Part shown: positions 35,551 to 45,052 of the stretch, one piece after another
How the letters are laid out: every line of letters begins with the position of its first letter
How positions within the stretch are numbered: position 1 is the first letter of the stretch
DNA from: Streptomyces griseus subsp. griseus
GTDB lineage: Bacteria > Actinomycetota > Actinomycetes > Streptomycetales > Streptomycetaceae
DNA: 64,000 nt
Assembly: GCF_003610995.1 (NCBI RefSeq)
Contig: NZ_CP032543.1
Span: 2,604,001-2,668,000 of the forward strand
Reading direction: 5' to 3'
The notes under the pieces: generated by a model
What the model was told of the DNA's origin: nothing
The model's input: the letters and a program-made list of their open reading frames with translations, nothing else
Databases searched by the model: none
Made by a program: the position numbers and the translations under genes

Positions 35551-36693
35551 TCACCGCTCCAGGAACGCGAACAGCTCCTCCCAGCGCCGCGCCACCTCCC
35601 GCTCGGAGAACCGCTGGACCCCGGACCGGGCCCGGTCGCCCAGCGCGTCGCGCAGCCGGGGGTTGCCGGTCAGCCGGAGGAGCCGGTCGGCGAGGGCGGC
35701 GGTGTCCCCGGCGGGGGCGAGGAGCCCGTCCTCGCCGTCCCGGACGATCTCGCGGACCCCGGGGGCGCAGTCGAACGCGGCACACGGAACCCCGCTCGCC
35801 ATCGCCTCCAGGAGGGCGAGCGGGAAGCCCTCGCCCCGGGAGGACTGGACGAAGACGGAGGCGTCCGCGAGGGCCCCCTCCACGTCGTCCGTGCGGCCCA
35901 TCCACTCCACGGACCCGTCCAGGCCCAGCCCGGTGCACCGCTCCCTCAGCGCGGCCTCGTCCTCGCCCGTCCCGTACACACGCAGCCGCCAGTCGGGGCG
36001 CTGCGGGGCGACCAGGGCCCAGGTGTCGAGGAGCAGGTCGATGCCCTTCTGGTCGGTGAGACGGCCGATGCTCGCCACGGTCCTCGCGGTGCGCGGCGAG
36101 GGCACGAGGGGCAGGAGGGCGAGGGCGTTGGGGAGGAAGCCGACGTTGTCGAAGCCGTCGCCCGCCCACCGGTCGGCGTCCTCCTCGGTGAGGACGAGCC
36201 AGTGGTCGATGTCCTTGTAGTGGTTCCTGATCCAGCGGTAGCGGTGACTCGCGCGGGAGTAGTCGTAGGACTCGTGACTCATCCCGATGGTCCGCAGCCC
36301 GGTGGTGTCGGCCTCCCCCACCCACTCCATCGCCCAGACCTGGGTGACGACGACGACCGCGCCGGGCCGTGCGGTGGCGAAGAGTTCGGAGAGGTGCTCG
36401 ACCGCCCGCCGCTTCGCCGCGGCCCGGGCCGCCTCCCGGCGCCGGGTGGGGATGCGGAAGCGGTCGCGGATGCCCTGGGGGGCCCAGGGGGTCGGCGGGT
36501 GGGCCGGGTAGAGGGCGGTGACGGGGTGGCCGGGCCGGGCGGGCAGGGCCATCTTCCGGTCGGAGGCGTGGATGCCGACGGTGTGGACGCGGTGGCCCTG
36601 CTCGGTGAAGAGGCGGGCGGTCTGGTGCATCCAGGCGGTGACACCGCCGAGTTCGTCGGTGCTGTTGGAGACGATGAAGATGTCACGGCTCAT
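35551..36693 (-). CDS. GT4 family glycosyltransferase
   Basis: The 380-residue protein has the GT-B fold of family 4: N-terminal FIVSNSTDELGGVTAWMHQTARLF, and C-terminal RTVASIGRLTDQKGIDLLLDTWA, VYGTGEDEAALRE and RGEGFPLALLEAMASGVPCAAFDC, with the EX7E-type donor-binding motif. It transfers a nucleotide-sugar residue to a cytoplasmic or lipid-linked acceptor, probably part of the wall glycopolymer. Its ATG overlaps the stop of the upstream TagF-type gene (36690-36693), so it is the third gene of a coupled operon (43066 to 35551). Confidence 0.88.
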   Translation of the reverse strand: MSRDIFIVSNSTDELGGVTAWMHQTARLFTEQGHRVHTVGIHASDRKMALPARPGHPVTALYPAHPPTPWAPQGIRDRFRIPTRRREAARAAAKRRAVEHLSELFATARPGAVVVVTQVWAMEWVGEADTTGLRTIGMSHESYDYSRASHRYRWIRNHYKDIDHWLVLTEEDADRWAGDGFDNVGFLPNALALLPLVPSPRTARTVASIGRLTDQKGIDLLLDTWALVAPQRPDWRLRVYGTGEDEAALRERCTGLGLDGSVEWMGRTDDVEGALADASVFVQSSRGEGFPLALLEAMASGVPCAAFDCAPGVREIVRDGEDGLLAPAGDTAALADRLLRLTGNPRLRDALGDRARSGVQRFSEREVARRWEELFAFLER

Positions 36694-39545
36694 CGGCCGG
36701 CCCCCGGGCGGTGGTGGTGGTCGGTGGTACGGGAGGCGCCCTGCCGGGCGAACACCGCGGCGACGACCTGGCGGGCCGCGTCCCCCCGGTCGTAGGCGCC
36801 GAACTCCGCGGCGAAAGCGGCCCGATGGGAGGCGTGCCGGATGTCGGACTTCTTCAACTCGGCGATCTCCGCGAAGAGTTCCTCCTGTGTCGCGGTCACC
36901 GGGCCCGGTGCCCTCTCCCGCAGGTCGAAGTAGCTGCCGCGCTCGGCGGCGTACGTGTCGAGGTCGGGGGCGTACAGGACGACGGGCCGGTCCAGCAGCG
37001 CGAAGTCGAACATGATCGAGGAGTAGTCGGTGACCAGGACGTCGGCCAGGGCGAGGATCTCGCTGACGTCGTGGTGGCGCGAGACGTCGATCACCGTGCC
37101 GGGCGGGCAGACGGGGAGCCGGGCGGCCTCCAGGTAGTGCGCCCGGACGAGGAGGGTGTGCGTGTCCCCGAACCGTTCGGCGAACTCCCTGACGTCCAGC
37201 AGGAGTCGGCGCCTGGTCTGCTTTCCGCCCGCCGCCGGGCCGCCCCGGAACGTCGGCGCGTACAGCACCACCTTCTTGTGGTCGTCCAGCCCCAGCGCCC
37301 CGGCCAGCGGCGGCCGTGGCAGCCGGCCCTCGCTCTCGGCCCGGGTGCGCTCGGCGGCCAGGGCGTCGTTGCGCGGGTAGCCGGTGCGCAGCAGCCGCTC
37401 CTCGGGGAGGCGGTAGGCGCGGGCGAGGGTGTTCACGTCGTGCTCGGAGCGGACGAGGAAGTGGTCGAAGCGGTGGACGGCCTGCTGGAGGCGTTCGCGC
37501 TGGGGGGCGTTCTGAAGGCGTACGCGGGTCTCGTCGAAGCCCATCCTCTTGTACGCCGAGCCGTGCCAGGTCTGGAGGTAGGTGGTGCGGGCGGGCTTGC
37601 GCAGGTGTTGCGGGAAGCCCTGGTTGTCGACCCAGAACTCGGCGCGGGCCAGCGCCCAGAGGTACCGCCAGGACCAGCGGCGTACGAGGCGGGCGTCGGC
37701 CGGGAAGCCGTCCGGGGAGGTGTCGTAGGACCAGGTGGAGCGGAGCCTCAGCCCCTGGCGGCGGATCTCCTCGTGGAGGGCGCGCGGGCTGTCGCCGTAG
37801 CAGCGGCCCATGTGGCTCTCGAAGACGACGGAACCCCGGCGGACGGGGAGCCGGGTGAGCCAGGCGTTGTAGGCGGTCGCCTTGAAGGACCGGGAGCGGT
37901 AGCGGTCCAGCCGCCTGCGCAGGGCGCGGGTGAGGAGCCTGGCCTGGCGGGCGGGGCGGAAGTGGGTGGCGTAGCGGACCAGGCGGTGGGCGGTCCGGGC
38001 CGGGCTGCGGCGGGCGGTGAGGCGGAGGGCCAGGTGGTCCTTGAGGGTGATGTAGGGCTCCCAGGTGTCCCCGGCGAGCCGCCCGAGCCGGGGCCGGGCG
38101 GCGAACCGGACCGCGCCCCCCACCACGTCCTGCGGGCCGAAGAGATCACTGACGGACCGGACCCCTCCCGCCGCCACGATCAGCCGCGCGTCCCAGGCCG
38201 TGTCGCGGATGCCGACGGGGCGCAGGAGGCGGGTGACATCGGCGCGCGCCCCCCAAGTGATCCCGTTCCCGTCGCGGCAGACGTCGTCCACCGGGAACGC
38301 GACGGCGCGCGCCCCGCCCCGGGCCCGGAACTCCAGGGTGGCGGTGAAGGGGGTGTCCGGGGCGCCGTGCGGGGGCAGCACGAGGCGGCCCTCCAGCAGC
38401 AGCCTGCCCTCCTCGGCGGTGCAGCGGGTGAGCCTGTTCATCAGCCGGGCCTCACCGAACACCCGGTACCGGTGCCCCAGTTCGCTGACGTCCACAGGAC
38501 AGCGGTCGTCCCACTCCACCCGCCCGTCCTCGCCCCCGACGACCGGGGCGCAGACGGTCGCGGGACGGCTCAGCGCGTACGCCGCCGTCAGGACGCCCTC
38601 CGCGTCGCCCCGGGCCAGCAGAGTGGCCGCGACCCGCTCCAGCGGCGGCAGTCCGTCCGGCACGGGCGCGGTCAGGACGCGGGCGGCCGTGGCGGCGGTC
38701 CGGGTGCGGCGGGCGGCGGGGAGCCGGGGGAAGGCGCGGGCCAGCGGCACCAGGTGGTCGCGCACGAAGGCCCGCTCCCGCTCCTCGCTCAGCGCCGGAA
38801 GTCCTTGCGCGTCGAGGGTGTTGGCGACCCGGCGGTGGGCCTCCACCAGGGCGGTGAGGTCGCGGGCCCGGTCGGGGACGGCCCGGCCGGTCACGATCAG
38901 CCGCCGGACGAGGGTGATCCGGCCCACGGCTGCGGCGGCCAGCGGGCCGAACAGGATCTCGCCGTGCGCCAGGTCCTCCTCGTACCGCAGCCCATGGCGC
39001 CGGGCAGCCTCGCGGCGCAGACAGAACCCGGTCACCAGGGCGTCCCTGACCACGAGTTGGGGCGCGTCGGTGAAACGCGGGACGGTACGGGAGCGGGCGT
39101 ACAGCTCGTCCTGCCACGGCGGCTCCTGCTCCTTGCCGCCCTCGCCCACGGCCCGGCTCCACCGCCCGGCCACCAGGTCGGCGCGGCTGCGCTCACCCGC
39201 CTGCCAGAGGTTGCGGCAGGCGTGGCGGTGGAGGCGCTCACCGGGGGTGAGGACGAGGACGTACCGGCCGGCCGCCGCGTCGAGGCCCGCGTTGCGCAGG
39301 GCGCCGGTGGTGCGGACGGCCGGGTCGGCGTGGATCAGACGGACCCGGTCGGGGGCGGAGTCGGCGAGGGTACGGGCGGCGGTGCGGAGGATCGCGTCGG
39401 TGCCGGAGGCGAGGACGACGACGGCCTCGGAGCCGCGCAGCGACTGGCCGAGGACGGAGGCGACGGAGGCGCGCAGGGCGTCGGCGTCGCCCGGGCCTTC
39501 GCCGCTCTCCCCGCCGCCGGTGATCACACAGCTGAAGTCGGTCAT
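36690..39545 (-). CDS. Large TagF-type glycerophosphotransferase with degenerate GT2-like N-terminus
   Basis: The 951-residue protein has an N-terminal GT2-like fold (about 1-200) in which the usual DDGS is replaced (VVLASGTDA), so that part may be inactive. A middle region of beta-strand character (about 330-500) is followed by the TagF domain (about 560-950: FESHMGRCYGDSPRALHEEI, LQTWHGSAYKRMG, YAPTFRGG, VTDYSSIMFDFALLDRP). The role is polymerising or priming a glycerol-phosphate-type wall polymer. It is coupled by ATGA overlaps both to the 1174-residue enzyme upstream and to the GT4 gene downstream. Confidence 0.83.
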   Translation of the reverse strand: MTDFSCVITGGGESGEGPGDADALRASVASVLGQSLRGSEAVVVLASGTDAILRTAARTLADSAPDRVRLIHADPAVRTTGALRNAGLDAAAGRYVLVLTPGERLHRHACRNLWQAGERSRADLVAGRWSRAVGEGGKEQEPPWQDELYARSRTVPRFTDAPQLVVRDALVTGFCLRREAARRHGLRYEEDLAHGEILFGPLAAAAVGRITLVRRLIVTGRAVPDRARDLTALVEAHRRVANTLDAQGLPALSEERERAFVRDHLVPLARAFPRLPAARRTRTAATAARVLTAPVPDGLPPLERVAATLLARGDAEGVLTAAYALSRPATVCAPVVGGEDGRVEWDDRCPVDVSELGHRYRVFGEARLMNRLTRCTAEEGRLLLEGRLVLPPHGAPDTPFTATLEFRARGGARAVAFPVDDVCRDGNGITWGARADVTRLLRPVGIRDTAWDARLIVAAGGVRSVSDLFGPQDVVGGAVRFAARPRLGRLAGDTWEPYITLKDHLALRLTARRSPARTAHRLVRYATHFRPARQARLLTRALRRRLDRYRSRSFKATAYNAWLTRLPVRRGSVVFESHMGRCYGDSPRALHEEIRRQGLRLRSTWSYDTSPDGFPADARLVRRWSWRYLWALARAEFWVDNQGFPQHLRKPARTTYLQTWHGSAYKRMGFDETRVRLQNAPQRERLQQAVHRFDHFLVRSEHDVNTLARAYRLPEERLLRTGYPRNDALAAERTRAESEGRLPRPPLAGALGLDDHKKVVLYAPTFRGGPAAGGKQTRRRLLLDVREFAERFGDTHTLLVRAHYLEAARLPVCPPGTVIDVSRHHDVSEILALADVLVTDYSSIMFDFALLDRPVVLYAPDLDTYAAERGSYFDLRERAPGPVTATQEELFAEIAELKKSDIRHASHRAAFAAEFGAYDRGDAARQVVAAVFARQGASRTTDHHHRPGAGR

Positions 39546-42500
39546 GCCTGCACCCCCTCGGCCCCCGAGGCGTCTTCGGTCCGGGACTCGCCCTCGGGCC
39601 CCGGGCCCTCCTTGAGCATCCGGTCGACTACCCGCGCCGCCGCGCTCCCGTCGTCCAGATCGCAGAACGCCTCCCGGAACCGCTCGTACGCCCCCGCGTG
39701 CCCGGCGACGGCGGCCTCCGGATCGCGCAGGGCGGCCACGACACCGGCGGAGTCGGGGATCAGGGGCCCGGGGGCGCGGTGCTCGAAGTCGAAGCAGAAG
39801 CCGCGCAGGGTGTCCCGGTAGTGCGCCAGGTCGTGGGTGTGGAAGAGCATCGGGCGGCCGGTCTGCGCGAAGTCGAACATGATCGAGGAGTAGTCGGTGA
39901 CCAGGACATCGCTGATCAGCAGCAGTTCGGCGACGTCCGGGTGGCGCGAGACGTCCCGGACGAAGTCGGTGTCGGGGACGCTGCCGCCGACCAGGTAGTG
40001 GCGGCGCACCAGGAGGACACGGTCACCGCCGAGGGCCTCGCGGGCCTGGTCCAGGTCGAGTTGGAGGTCGGCGTCGTACCGCCCGGCCCGCCGTGGCCGG
40101 TCCTCGCGCCAGGTGGGGGCATACAGGATCACCCGCCGCCCCTCGGGGATCGCGAGCCGCTCCCGTACGGCGGTGGCGACCTTGGCCCGGTCGGGCGCGT
40201 ACAGCAGGTCGTTGCGCGGGTAGCCGCACTCCAGCACCTCGCCCGAGTAGCCGAAGGCGCGGCGCAGGACCGGGGTGGAGAAGCTGTTCGGGGAGACGAG
40301 CAGGCTCCACTGGGCGGACCGGTGCTCCATGGAGGCCATGTAGGCGGCGTCCGCGTGCGGGGTGCCCGCGAGGTCCCGGCCGATGCGCTTGAGCGGGGTG
40401 CCGTGCCAGGTCTGGACGACGCACTGCCCCTCGGCCCGCTCGAACCACTGCGGCAGATGGGTGTTGGTGACGACCCAGCGGCTCCGGGCGAGCGCCTCGT
40501 ACCACTCGGCGCTGTGCAGGGCGATGGCGCGGACGCCCTCGGGCACGGCCGCCTGCTGGTCGCGGACGACCCAGAGGTGTTCGATGTCCGGTGCGCGGGC
40601 GGCCAGTTCGCGGTGGATCGCGCGGGGCGAGTCGGAGTGCTGGCGGCCGTCGAAGCTGGAGTAGAGGGCGGCCGGGCGCAGTTGGCCACGGTCGGCGGCG
40701 CGGAGTCCGGCGTACCGCTCGCGCTGGACGCGCTGCCCATACGGTCCCTGTTCGCCGACCGGGAGGGCGCTGCCGGACTCCAGGACGAGCCGGTCGTGGT
40801 GGCGGCGCTGGAGGGTGAACGTCCTGCCGCTCAGCTCCCGTTGAAGCGGCAGGTCCGCGTGGAGCTGGGTGGCCAGGCGCAGGGGCCGGTACGCGTCGGG
40901 GTCGCGTTCGCCCGGCTCACGGAGGAAGAGGTACCAGCGCCCCTCGGCCGGCGGCAGCGGCCCGCCGGGACCATCGACGGCGGCGGGGCTGACGACCGCC
41001 CGGAAGCCGCCCCCCTCCTCCAGCTCACACGCGAGAACAGCCTCTTCATGGTGGCCGCTGTGCCGCAGGATCAGCTCGCCGATGGTCCCGGACGGCTCCG
41101 GAAACGCCCCTTCGAGGACCAGCTCCCCGCCCTCGGCCCACGCCGCGGAGGTGACGACGGGCTGTACGGCCCGGTCGGTGAGGACGAGGTCGCCGGACGG
41201 GTTCGGGGCCGCGTACAGCTCGCGTCCGCCGGGGAGCGGGAAGCGGCCGTCCTCGGCGTCCGTCCGGGCGGCCACGGTCAACCGGTCTTTTCCGCCCACC
41301 AGTTGTACGCCCCAGACCTCGTCCCTGCCACGGAACGCACTGAGCGGGATCTCGGCGGCACGGGACCCCAGGGAGCCGCGCAGCGCGAACTCCTGGATGT
41401 CCTTGGTGCGCCACTCGGTCAGCCGCAGAGCCACCGGCCCGTCGTCGTCGAGGACCTTCACCTCCAGGTGGAGGGAGCCGTCGGTGACCGAGTGGCCGGT
41501 CAGGAGGGCCGCGATCCGCTCGGTGCGCAGCTCCAGCTTGTTGCCGGAGAGGACGGGGACGACCCGGGTCCGCTCGTCCGTGTACAGGGCGGCGGGCGGG
41601 GCCGGGGTGCCGGTGAGCCGCATCGGGCCCCGGCGGAGGCGGCCCGCGCCGAACAGGACGGACTCCAGCTTCCATGTCGTACGCCCGGCCTTGCCCATGC
41701 TCTTGCTCTTGCTCTTGGTGGCGATGGCGCGCGGGTCGATGACCGCCTCGAACCCGGCGTGCGCGTACCGGTGCAGGGAGCGTCCGGAGCGGGCGGTCGC
41801 CTCGTCGCCACCGGTGCCGTCGGTGGACCGCAGGCGCAGCGGGACCAGCCGCTTCCCGGACCGCAGCCAGCCGAGCCGGGGCGGCCCGCCGGGGGCGTTG
41901 CGTACGTAGGCGTACCCGGTCAGCCGCAGCAGCCCGTCCCGCCACACGGCCTCGGTGAGGTGGGCGTGCACGGGGAGGTCGGCGGGGGTGAGCGCGGTCG
42001 CGGCGGGCGGCAGCGGGTCGCGGACGGCGGGGTGGTGGGCGCGGGGACGGAGGAGGCCGCGTACGTGGAAGGCGTCGCGGTCGCCCTTCTCCTCGCCGAG
42101 CAGCGCGAGGAGTTCGGCGATCCGGCGCTCGCGGATCAGCTGCCACTTGACCCGCAGATCCAGCGGCAGGCCGGCGAAGACGGCCGGATCGACGGTGGCG
42201 GCGAAGGCCCCCGCGTGATCGAGGAAGGCCTCGTGGAACTCCTCGTCCCCCTCCGGCAGCGCCTCGATGAACAGCCACAGGTCGCCGGAGAGCACGTGCG
42301 CGTCGTAGCGCCGCCTGGCCTCGGCCAGGCCGGGGCGGCCGGCGAGGAAGTCGCTGACGGTGGTGACGGCGGTGACCCGGTCGCGGATGCCCTGGGGGAC
42401 GGCCCGGCGGGTGGTGATCGACCCGTCGCGGTCGCGCCAGTGGTAGACGGGCTCCTCGACGACGTCGACCGAGCGGGCCAGGAAGTGGGCGGGCAGGACG

Positions 42501-43066
42501 ACGGCGATGTCCTCGTAGAGCACGCCCGTCGGGAAGGCGAAGGCGTGCTCGTCCCAGAAGGTGCGGCGGAACACCTTGTTGCAGGCGATGCGGTCGCCCA
42601 GCAGGATCCAGTCGCGGGTGACGTGGGTGGCCGGCCGGGCCTTCTCCATCGGCTTGCGGAACATCGGGGACTGTTCCAGCGCCCCGTTCGCCCGCAGCCG
42701 CAGTACGTTGCCGGTCGCGAAGTCGGAGCCTGAGGTGTCGAGTTCGGCGAGCATGCGCTCGTACGCGCCCGGAGGGACGATGTCGTCGCTGTCGACGAAC
42801 GTGAGGAACTCCGCGGCGGGGTCCGCCTCGCGCACACCGGCGTTACGGGCCGCGCCGAGCCCGGCGTTCTGCTGCCGGATCAGCCGGAAGCGGGGGTCGC
42901 TGTCGGCGAACTCCGCTGCCACGACGGGCCCGTTGTCGGTGGAGCCGTCGTCGACGAGGACGACCTCCAGGTCCGCCATGGTCTGTTCGGCGAGCGAGGT
43001 CAAGCAGGCACCGAGGTACTCCTCGACGTTGTAGAGGGGGACGACGACGGTGAGACGGGGTGCCAT
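39542..43066 (-). CDS. GT2 - TagF bifunctional wall polymer synthase
   Basis: The 1174-residue protein has a canonical GT2 domain (about 1-230: VVVPLYNVEEYLGACLTSL, VDDGSTDN, FVDSDD). A long middle part (about 330-760) contains beta-rich segments, and a TagF domain closes the protein (about 770-1150: YSSFDGRQHSDSPRAIHREL, VVQTWHGTPLKRIG, YAPTWREDR, VTDYSSIMFDFAQTGRP). It leads a minus-strand operon with the next two genes, joined by a 4-base overlap. Enzymes of this class build complex teichoic acids by alternating sugar and polyol-phosphate transfer. The exact product here is unknown. Confidence 0.87.
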   Translation of the reverse strand: MAPRLTVVVPLYNVEEYLGACLTSLAEQTMADLEVVLVDDGSTDNGPVVAAEFADSDPRFRLIRQQNAGLGAARNAGVREADPAAEFLTFVDSDDIVPPGAYERMLAELDTSGSDFATGNVLRLRANGALEQSPMFRKPMEKARPATHVTRDWILLGDRIACNKVFRRTFWDEHAFAFPTGVLYEDIAVVLPAHFLARSVDVVEEPVYHWRDRDGSITTRRAVPQGIRDRVTAVTTVSDFLAGRPGLAEARRRYDAHVLSGDLWLFIEALPEGDEEFHEAFLDHAGAFAATVDPAVFAGLPLDLRVKWQLIRERRIAELLALLGEEKGDRDAFHVRGLLRPRAHHPAVRDPLPPAATALTPADLPVHAHLTEAVWRDGLLRLTGYAYVRNAPGGPPRLGWLRSGKRLVPLRLRSTDGTGGDEATARSGRSLHRYAHAGFEAVIDPRAIATKSKSKSMGKAGRTTWKLESVLFGAGRLRRGPMRLTGTPAPPAALYTDERTRVVPVLSGNKLELRTERIAALLTGHSVTDGSLHLEVKVLDDDGPVALRLTEWRTKDIQEFALRGSLGSRAAEIPLSAFRGRDEVWGVQLVGGKDRLTVAARTDAEDGRFPLPGGRELYAAPNPSGDLVLTDRAVQPVVTSAAWAEGGELVLEGAFPEPSGTIGELILRHSGHHEEAVLACELEEGGGFRAVVSPAAVDGPGGPLPPAEGRWYLFLREPGERDPDAYRPLRLATQLHADLPLQRELSGRTFTLQRRHHDRLVLESGSALPVGEQGPYGQRVQRERYAGLRAADRGQLRPAALYSSFDGRQHSDSPRAIHRELAARAPDIEHLWVVRDQQAAVPEGVRAIALHSAEWYEALARSRWVVTNTHLPQWFERAEGQCVVQTWHGTPLKRIGRDLAGTPHADAAYMASMEHRSAQWSLLVSPNSFSTPVLRRAFGYSGEVLECGYPRNDLLYAPDRAKVATAVRERLAIPEGRRVILYAPTWREDRPRRAGRYDADLQLDLDQAREALGGDRVLLVRRHYLVGGSVPDTDFVRDVSRHPDVAELLLISDVLVTDYSSIMFDFAQTGRPMLFHTHDLAHYRDTLRGFCFDFEHRAPGPLIPDSAGVVAALRDPEAAVAGHAGAYERFREAFCDLDDGSAAARVVDRMLKEGPGPEGESRTEDASGAEGVQA

Positions 43067-43236
43067 CGCAGCGCACGATCCTTCCGGGCGGACGACATCG
43101 GGGAGATGACCATCGAGGGGTATGAGGGAGCCACGGTGTACAACCCGCGCCCCCGGGCCCGGTCACCCGAGGGGAGCCATTCGGGTGACGGAGCGGGCGG
43201 GGTCACGCGCACGGGGGCGCGCCGGTGACACAGCCG

Positions 43237-43265
43237 AGCCCCGTACCGGAGAGGGGCACGGGGCT
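43237..43265 (-). terminator. Hairpin after the methyltransferase operon
   Basis: An 8-bp perfect stem AGCCCCGT (43237-43244) / ACGGGGCT (43258-43265) lies 30 bases beyond the methyltransferase stop and ahead of the next minus-strand operon (start 43066). It is a plausible terminator separating the two operons. Confidence 0.55.
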
Positions 43266-43294
43266 GGGGCCTGCCGCAGGTCAGGTCCGGCAGG

Positions 43295-44194
43295 TCAGGG
43301 CTTGACGGCGATGCGGCCCTCGTCCATGCGCAGCAGCAACAGCCGCTCACCGGTCTTGTCGAGGAACTCGTCGACGGCCTGGCGCGATCCCTGCCAGTAG
43401 CCGTAGTCGTCGATCAGCAGCACACCGCCGCTGACCAGCCGGGAGTAGAGGTGCTCCAACTCGTGCTTGGTGGAGGCGTACCAGTCGGTGTCCAGGCGCA
43501 GGATCGCGATCTGCTCGGGCGCCTGCTCCGGGACCGTGTCCTCGACCCGCCCCTGCACGTAGTGGACGCGCTCCTTCGGGTACGGGACGTTCTCGAACCC
43601 GGCCTGCACGTCCTCCAGCGAGGCGACCGCCCAGATCGGCCGGTCCTTGCCCTGGGCGTCCAGCAGCTCCTGTGCCGGGCGGCCGTCGCGCCGCAGGTCC
43701 TCGGCGGTGGGCGGGGTCATGCCCTCGTACGTGTCGAAGAGGTACAGCTCGCGCTCGGTCTCCCCGGCGGAGAGCAGGGTCCGGGCGCAGGCCTGCATGG
43801 AGCCGCCGCGCCAGACGCCGCACTCGACGATGGAGCCCGGGATGTCGTGCCGGGCGATGTACCGGGTGGCGAGGATGAAGGCGTTGAGCCGCTCCGGCGA
43901 GGTCATCGAGTACGGCTTGACCGCCCGGATGATGTCCCTGGCCTCGTCGTCGTAGTCCTCCGGGAAGGCCGGGGAGGGCTTCTTCGCGGGGGACTTCTCC
44001 GCCTCGGGCCCCTTCGCCTCCGGCTTCGGGGGCGCCGGGGCGGGGGTCGAGGCCGCGAGGGATTCGGCCGGGGCCGTACGGGCGGCGGGCACCGTCACGC
44101 GCCTGAGCTGGTATCCGGTGAGCTGCTGAAGGACGCCGTTGACGGCGTTGCGCCAAGCCATGGACCCGGACAGTACGCGCGGTTTGTGGCGCAT
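43295..44194 (-). CDS. TylF/MycF-type SAM-dependent O-methyltransferase
   Basis: The 299-residue protein has an Ala/Pro-rich N-terminal segment (about 40-75) and then a TylF-type methyltransferase fold. Visible elements are GSIVECGVWRGGSMQACART, LYLFDTYEGMTPPT, LRLDTDWYASTKHELEHLY and GGVLLIDDYGYWQGSRQAVDEF, the last with the metal-binding Asp residues of this family. It methylates a sugar hydroxyl, so a methylated sugar in the wall polymer is likely. The start is ATG at 44194 or a second ATG at 44161. It follows the second methyltransferase gene by 11 bases. Confidence 0.85.
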   Translation of the reverse strand: MRHKPRVLSGSMAWRNAVNGVLQQLTGYQLRRVTVPAARTAPAESLAASTPAPAPPKPEAKGPEAEKSPAKKPSPAFPEDYDDEARDIIRAVKPYSMTSPERLNAFILATRYIARHDIPGSIVECGVWRGGSMQACARTLLSAGETERELYLFDTYEGMTPPTAEDLRRDGRPAQELLDAQGKDRPIWAVASLEDVQAGFENVPYPKERVHYVQGRVEDTVPEQAPEQIAILRLDTDWYASTKHELEHLYSRLVSGGVLLIDDYGYWQGSRQAVDEFLDKTGERLLLLRMDEGRIAVKP

Positions 44195-44205
44195 GTCACT
44201 TTTCG

Positions 44206-45012
44206 TCAACCTGCCATTGATCGGGGCGGATTCTGTTCGAGTGCGGGGGTCTGCGCGGGCAGGTCCTTCGGGCGCCCGCACCGCTCGCGCCCCGCGACGG
44301 GCTCGGGCAGCGGGACGGAGTCGACACCGCCGACCCGGTTCGCCCACCAGACCGCCAACTCCCTTACGGCGAACATCGTCAGCCGGGGGTAGCGCTGCGG
44401 CTTGCGGAAGACGCCGACGGAGTCGCCCCAGTAGGCGGCCTTCTTGTCGATGGCCCGGTAGTCGTGCCAGATGCCCTTCCGCGGCGGGAAGTCCGTGTAG
44501 GCCTCGCGGAGTTCGAGCCGGGAGTGAGCGGCGAGGGCCCGGAACCCGTCCGGGTAGTAGCGCCAGCAGTCCTGCGCATCGTGGACATGGCCGCGCGAGG
44601 GTGCGGTGATGAAGGCATGGCCGCCCGGCTTCAGCACGCGGGCGATCTCCAGCATGGAGGCCCAGAAGAACGGGATGTGCTCGAACGCCTGCCCGGAGAG
44701 CACGACATCGGCGCTGTTGGAGCGGGCGGGGATGCGGTACGGCTTCTTCATGACCGCGTCCACGTTGGGACCGTCCTGCACATCGACGCCGAAGTAGTCG
44801 ATGGAGTGCCTGGCGAGGAGCGCCCGGTGGGTGCGGGTCTGCTTGCCGGAGATACGGGAGCCGAGGTCGACGACCCGGTAGGTGCCGTGGGCCGGCGAGG
44901 GCCCGTCGGCAGCCCCTTCCGCCGGCACTTGCCGCTGCCCTTGCCCCGGCCCTTCGACGGGCAGGTACTCCTTGATGCAGAGTTCCATCTGTTCGTAGGC
45001 GGACCGGTGCAT
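44206..45012 (-). CDS. Class I SAM-dependent methyltransferase
   Basis: The 268-residue protein has a Rossmann-type motif I variant (YRVVDLGSRISGKQ), YFGVDVQDGPNVD, SADVVLSGQAFEHIPFFWASMLEIARVL and LKPGGHAFITAPS, typical of the Methyltransf_11/FkbM-like class. I chose ATG 45012 after GGGAG. An extended N-terminus to 45072 overlaps the TagF gene and looks non-conserved. The substrate is unknown, probably a sugar of the same polymer since it lies within the same operon. Confidence 0.82.
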   Translation of the reverse strand: MHRSAYEQMELCIKEYLPVEGPGQGQRQVPAEGAADGPSPAHGTYRVVDLGSRISGKQTRTHRALLARHSIDYFGVDVQDGPNVDAVMKKPYRIPARSNSADVVLSGQAFEHIPFFWASMLEIARVLKPGGHAFITAPSRGHVHDAQDCWRYYPDGFRALAAHSRLELREAYTDFPPRKGIWHDYRAIDKKAAYWGDSVGVFRKPQRYPRLTMFAVRELAVWWANRVGGVDSVPLPEPVAGRERCGRPKDLPAQTPALEQNPPRSMAG

Positions 45013-45052
45013 GGACGTCTCCCAACCTCGCTGTGTACGTGAGCTGTCGGAA

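Noticed and set aside
33053..36325. A 1090-codon minus-strand frame over the first GT2-TagF gene
   Set aside because: It has no family motif and a biased composition; the plus-strand gene carries all conserved elements.
36711..42733. Two ~1000-codon plus-strand frames opposite the wall polymer synthases
   Set aside because: They are antisense shadows with no ribosome site or motif.
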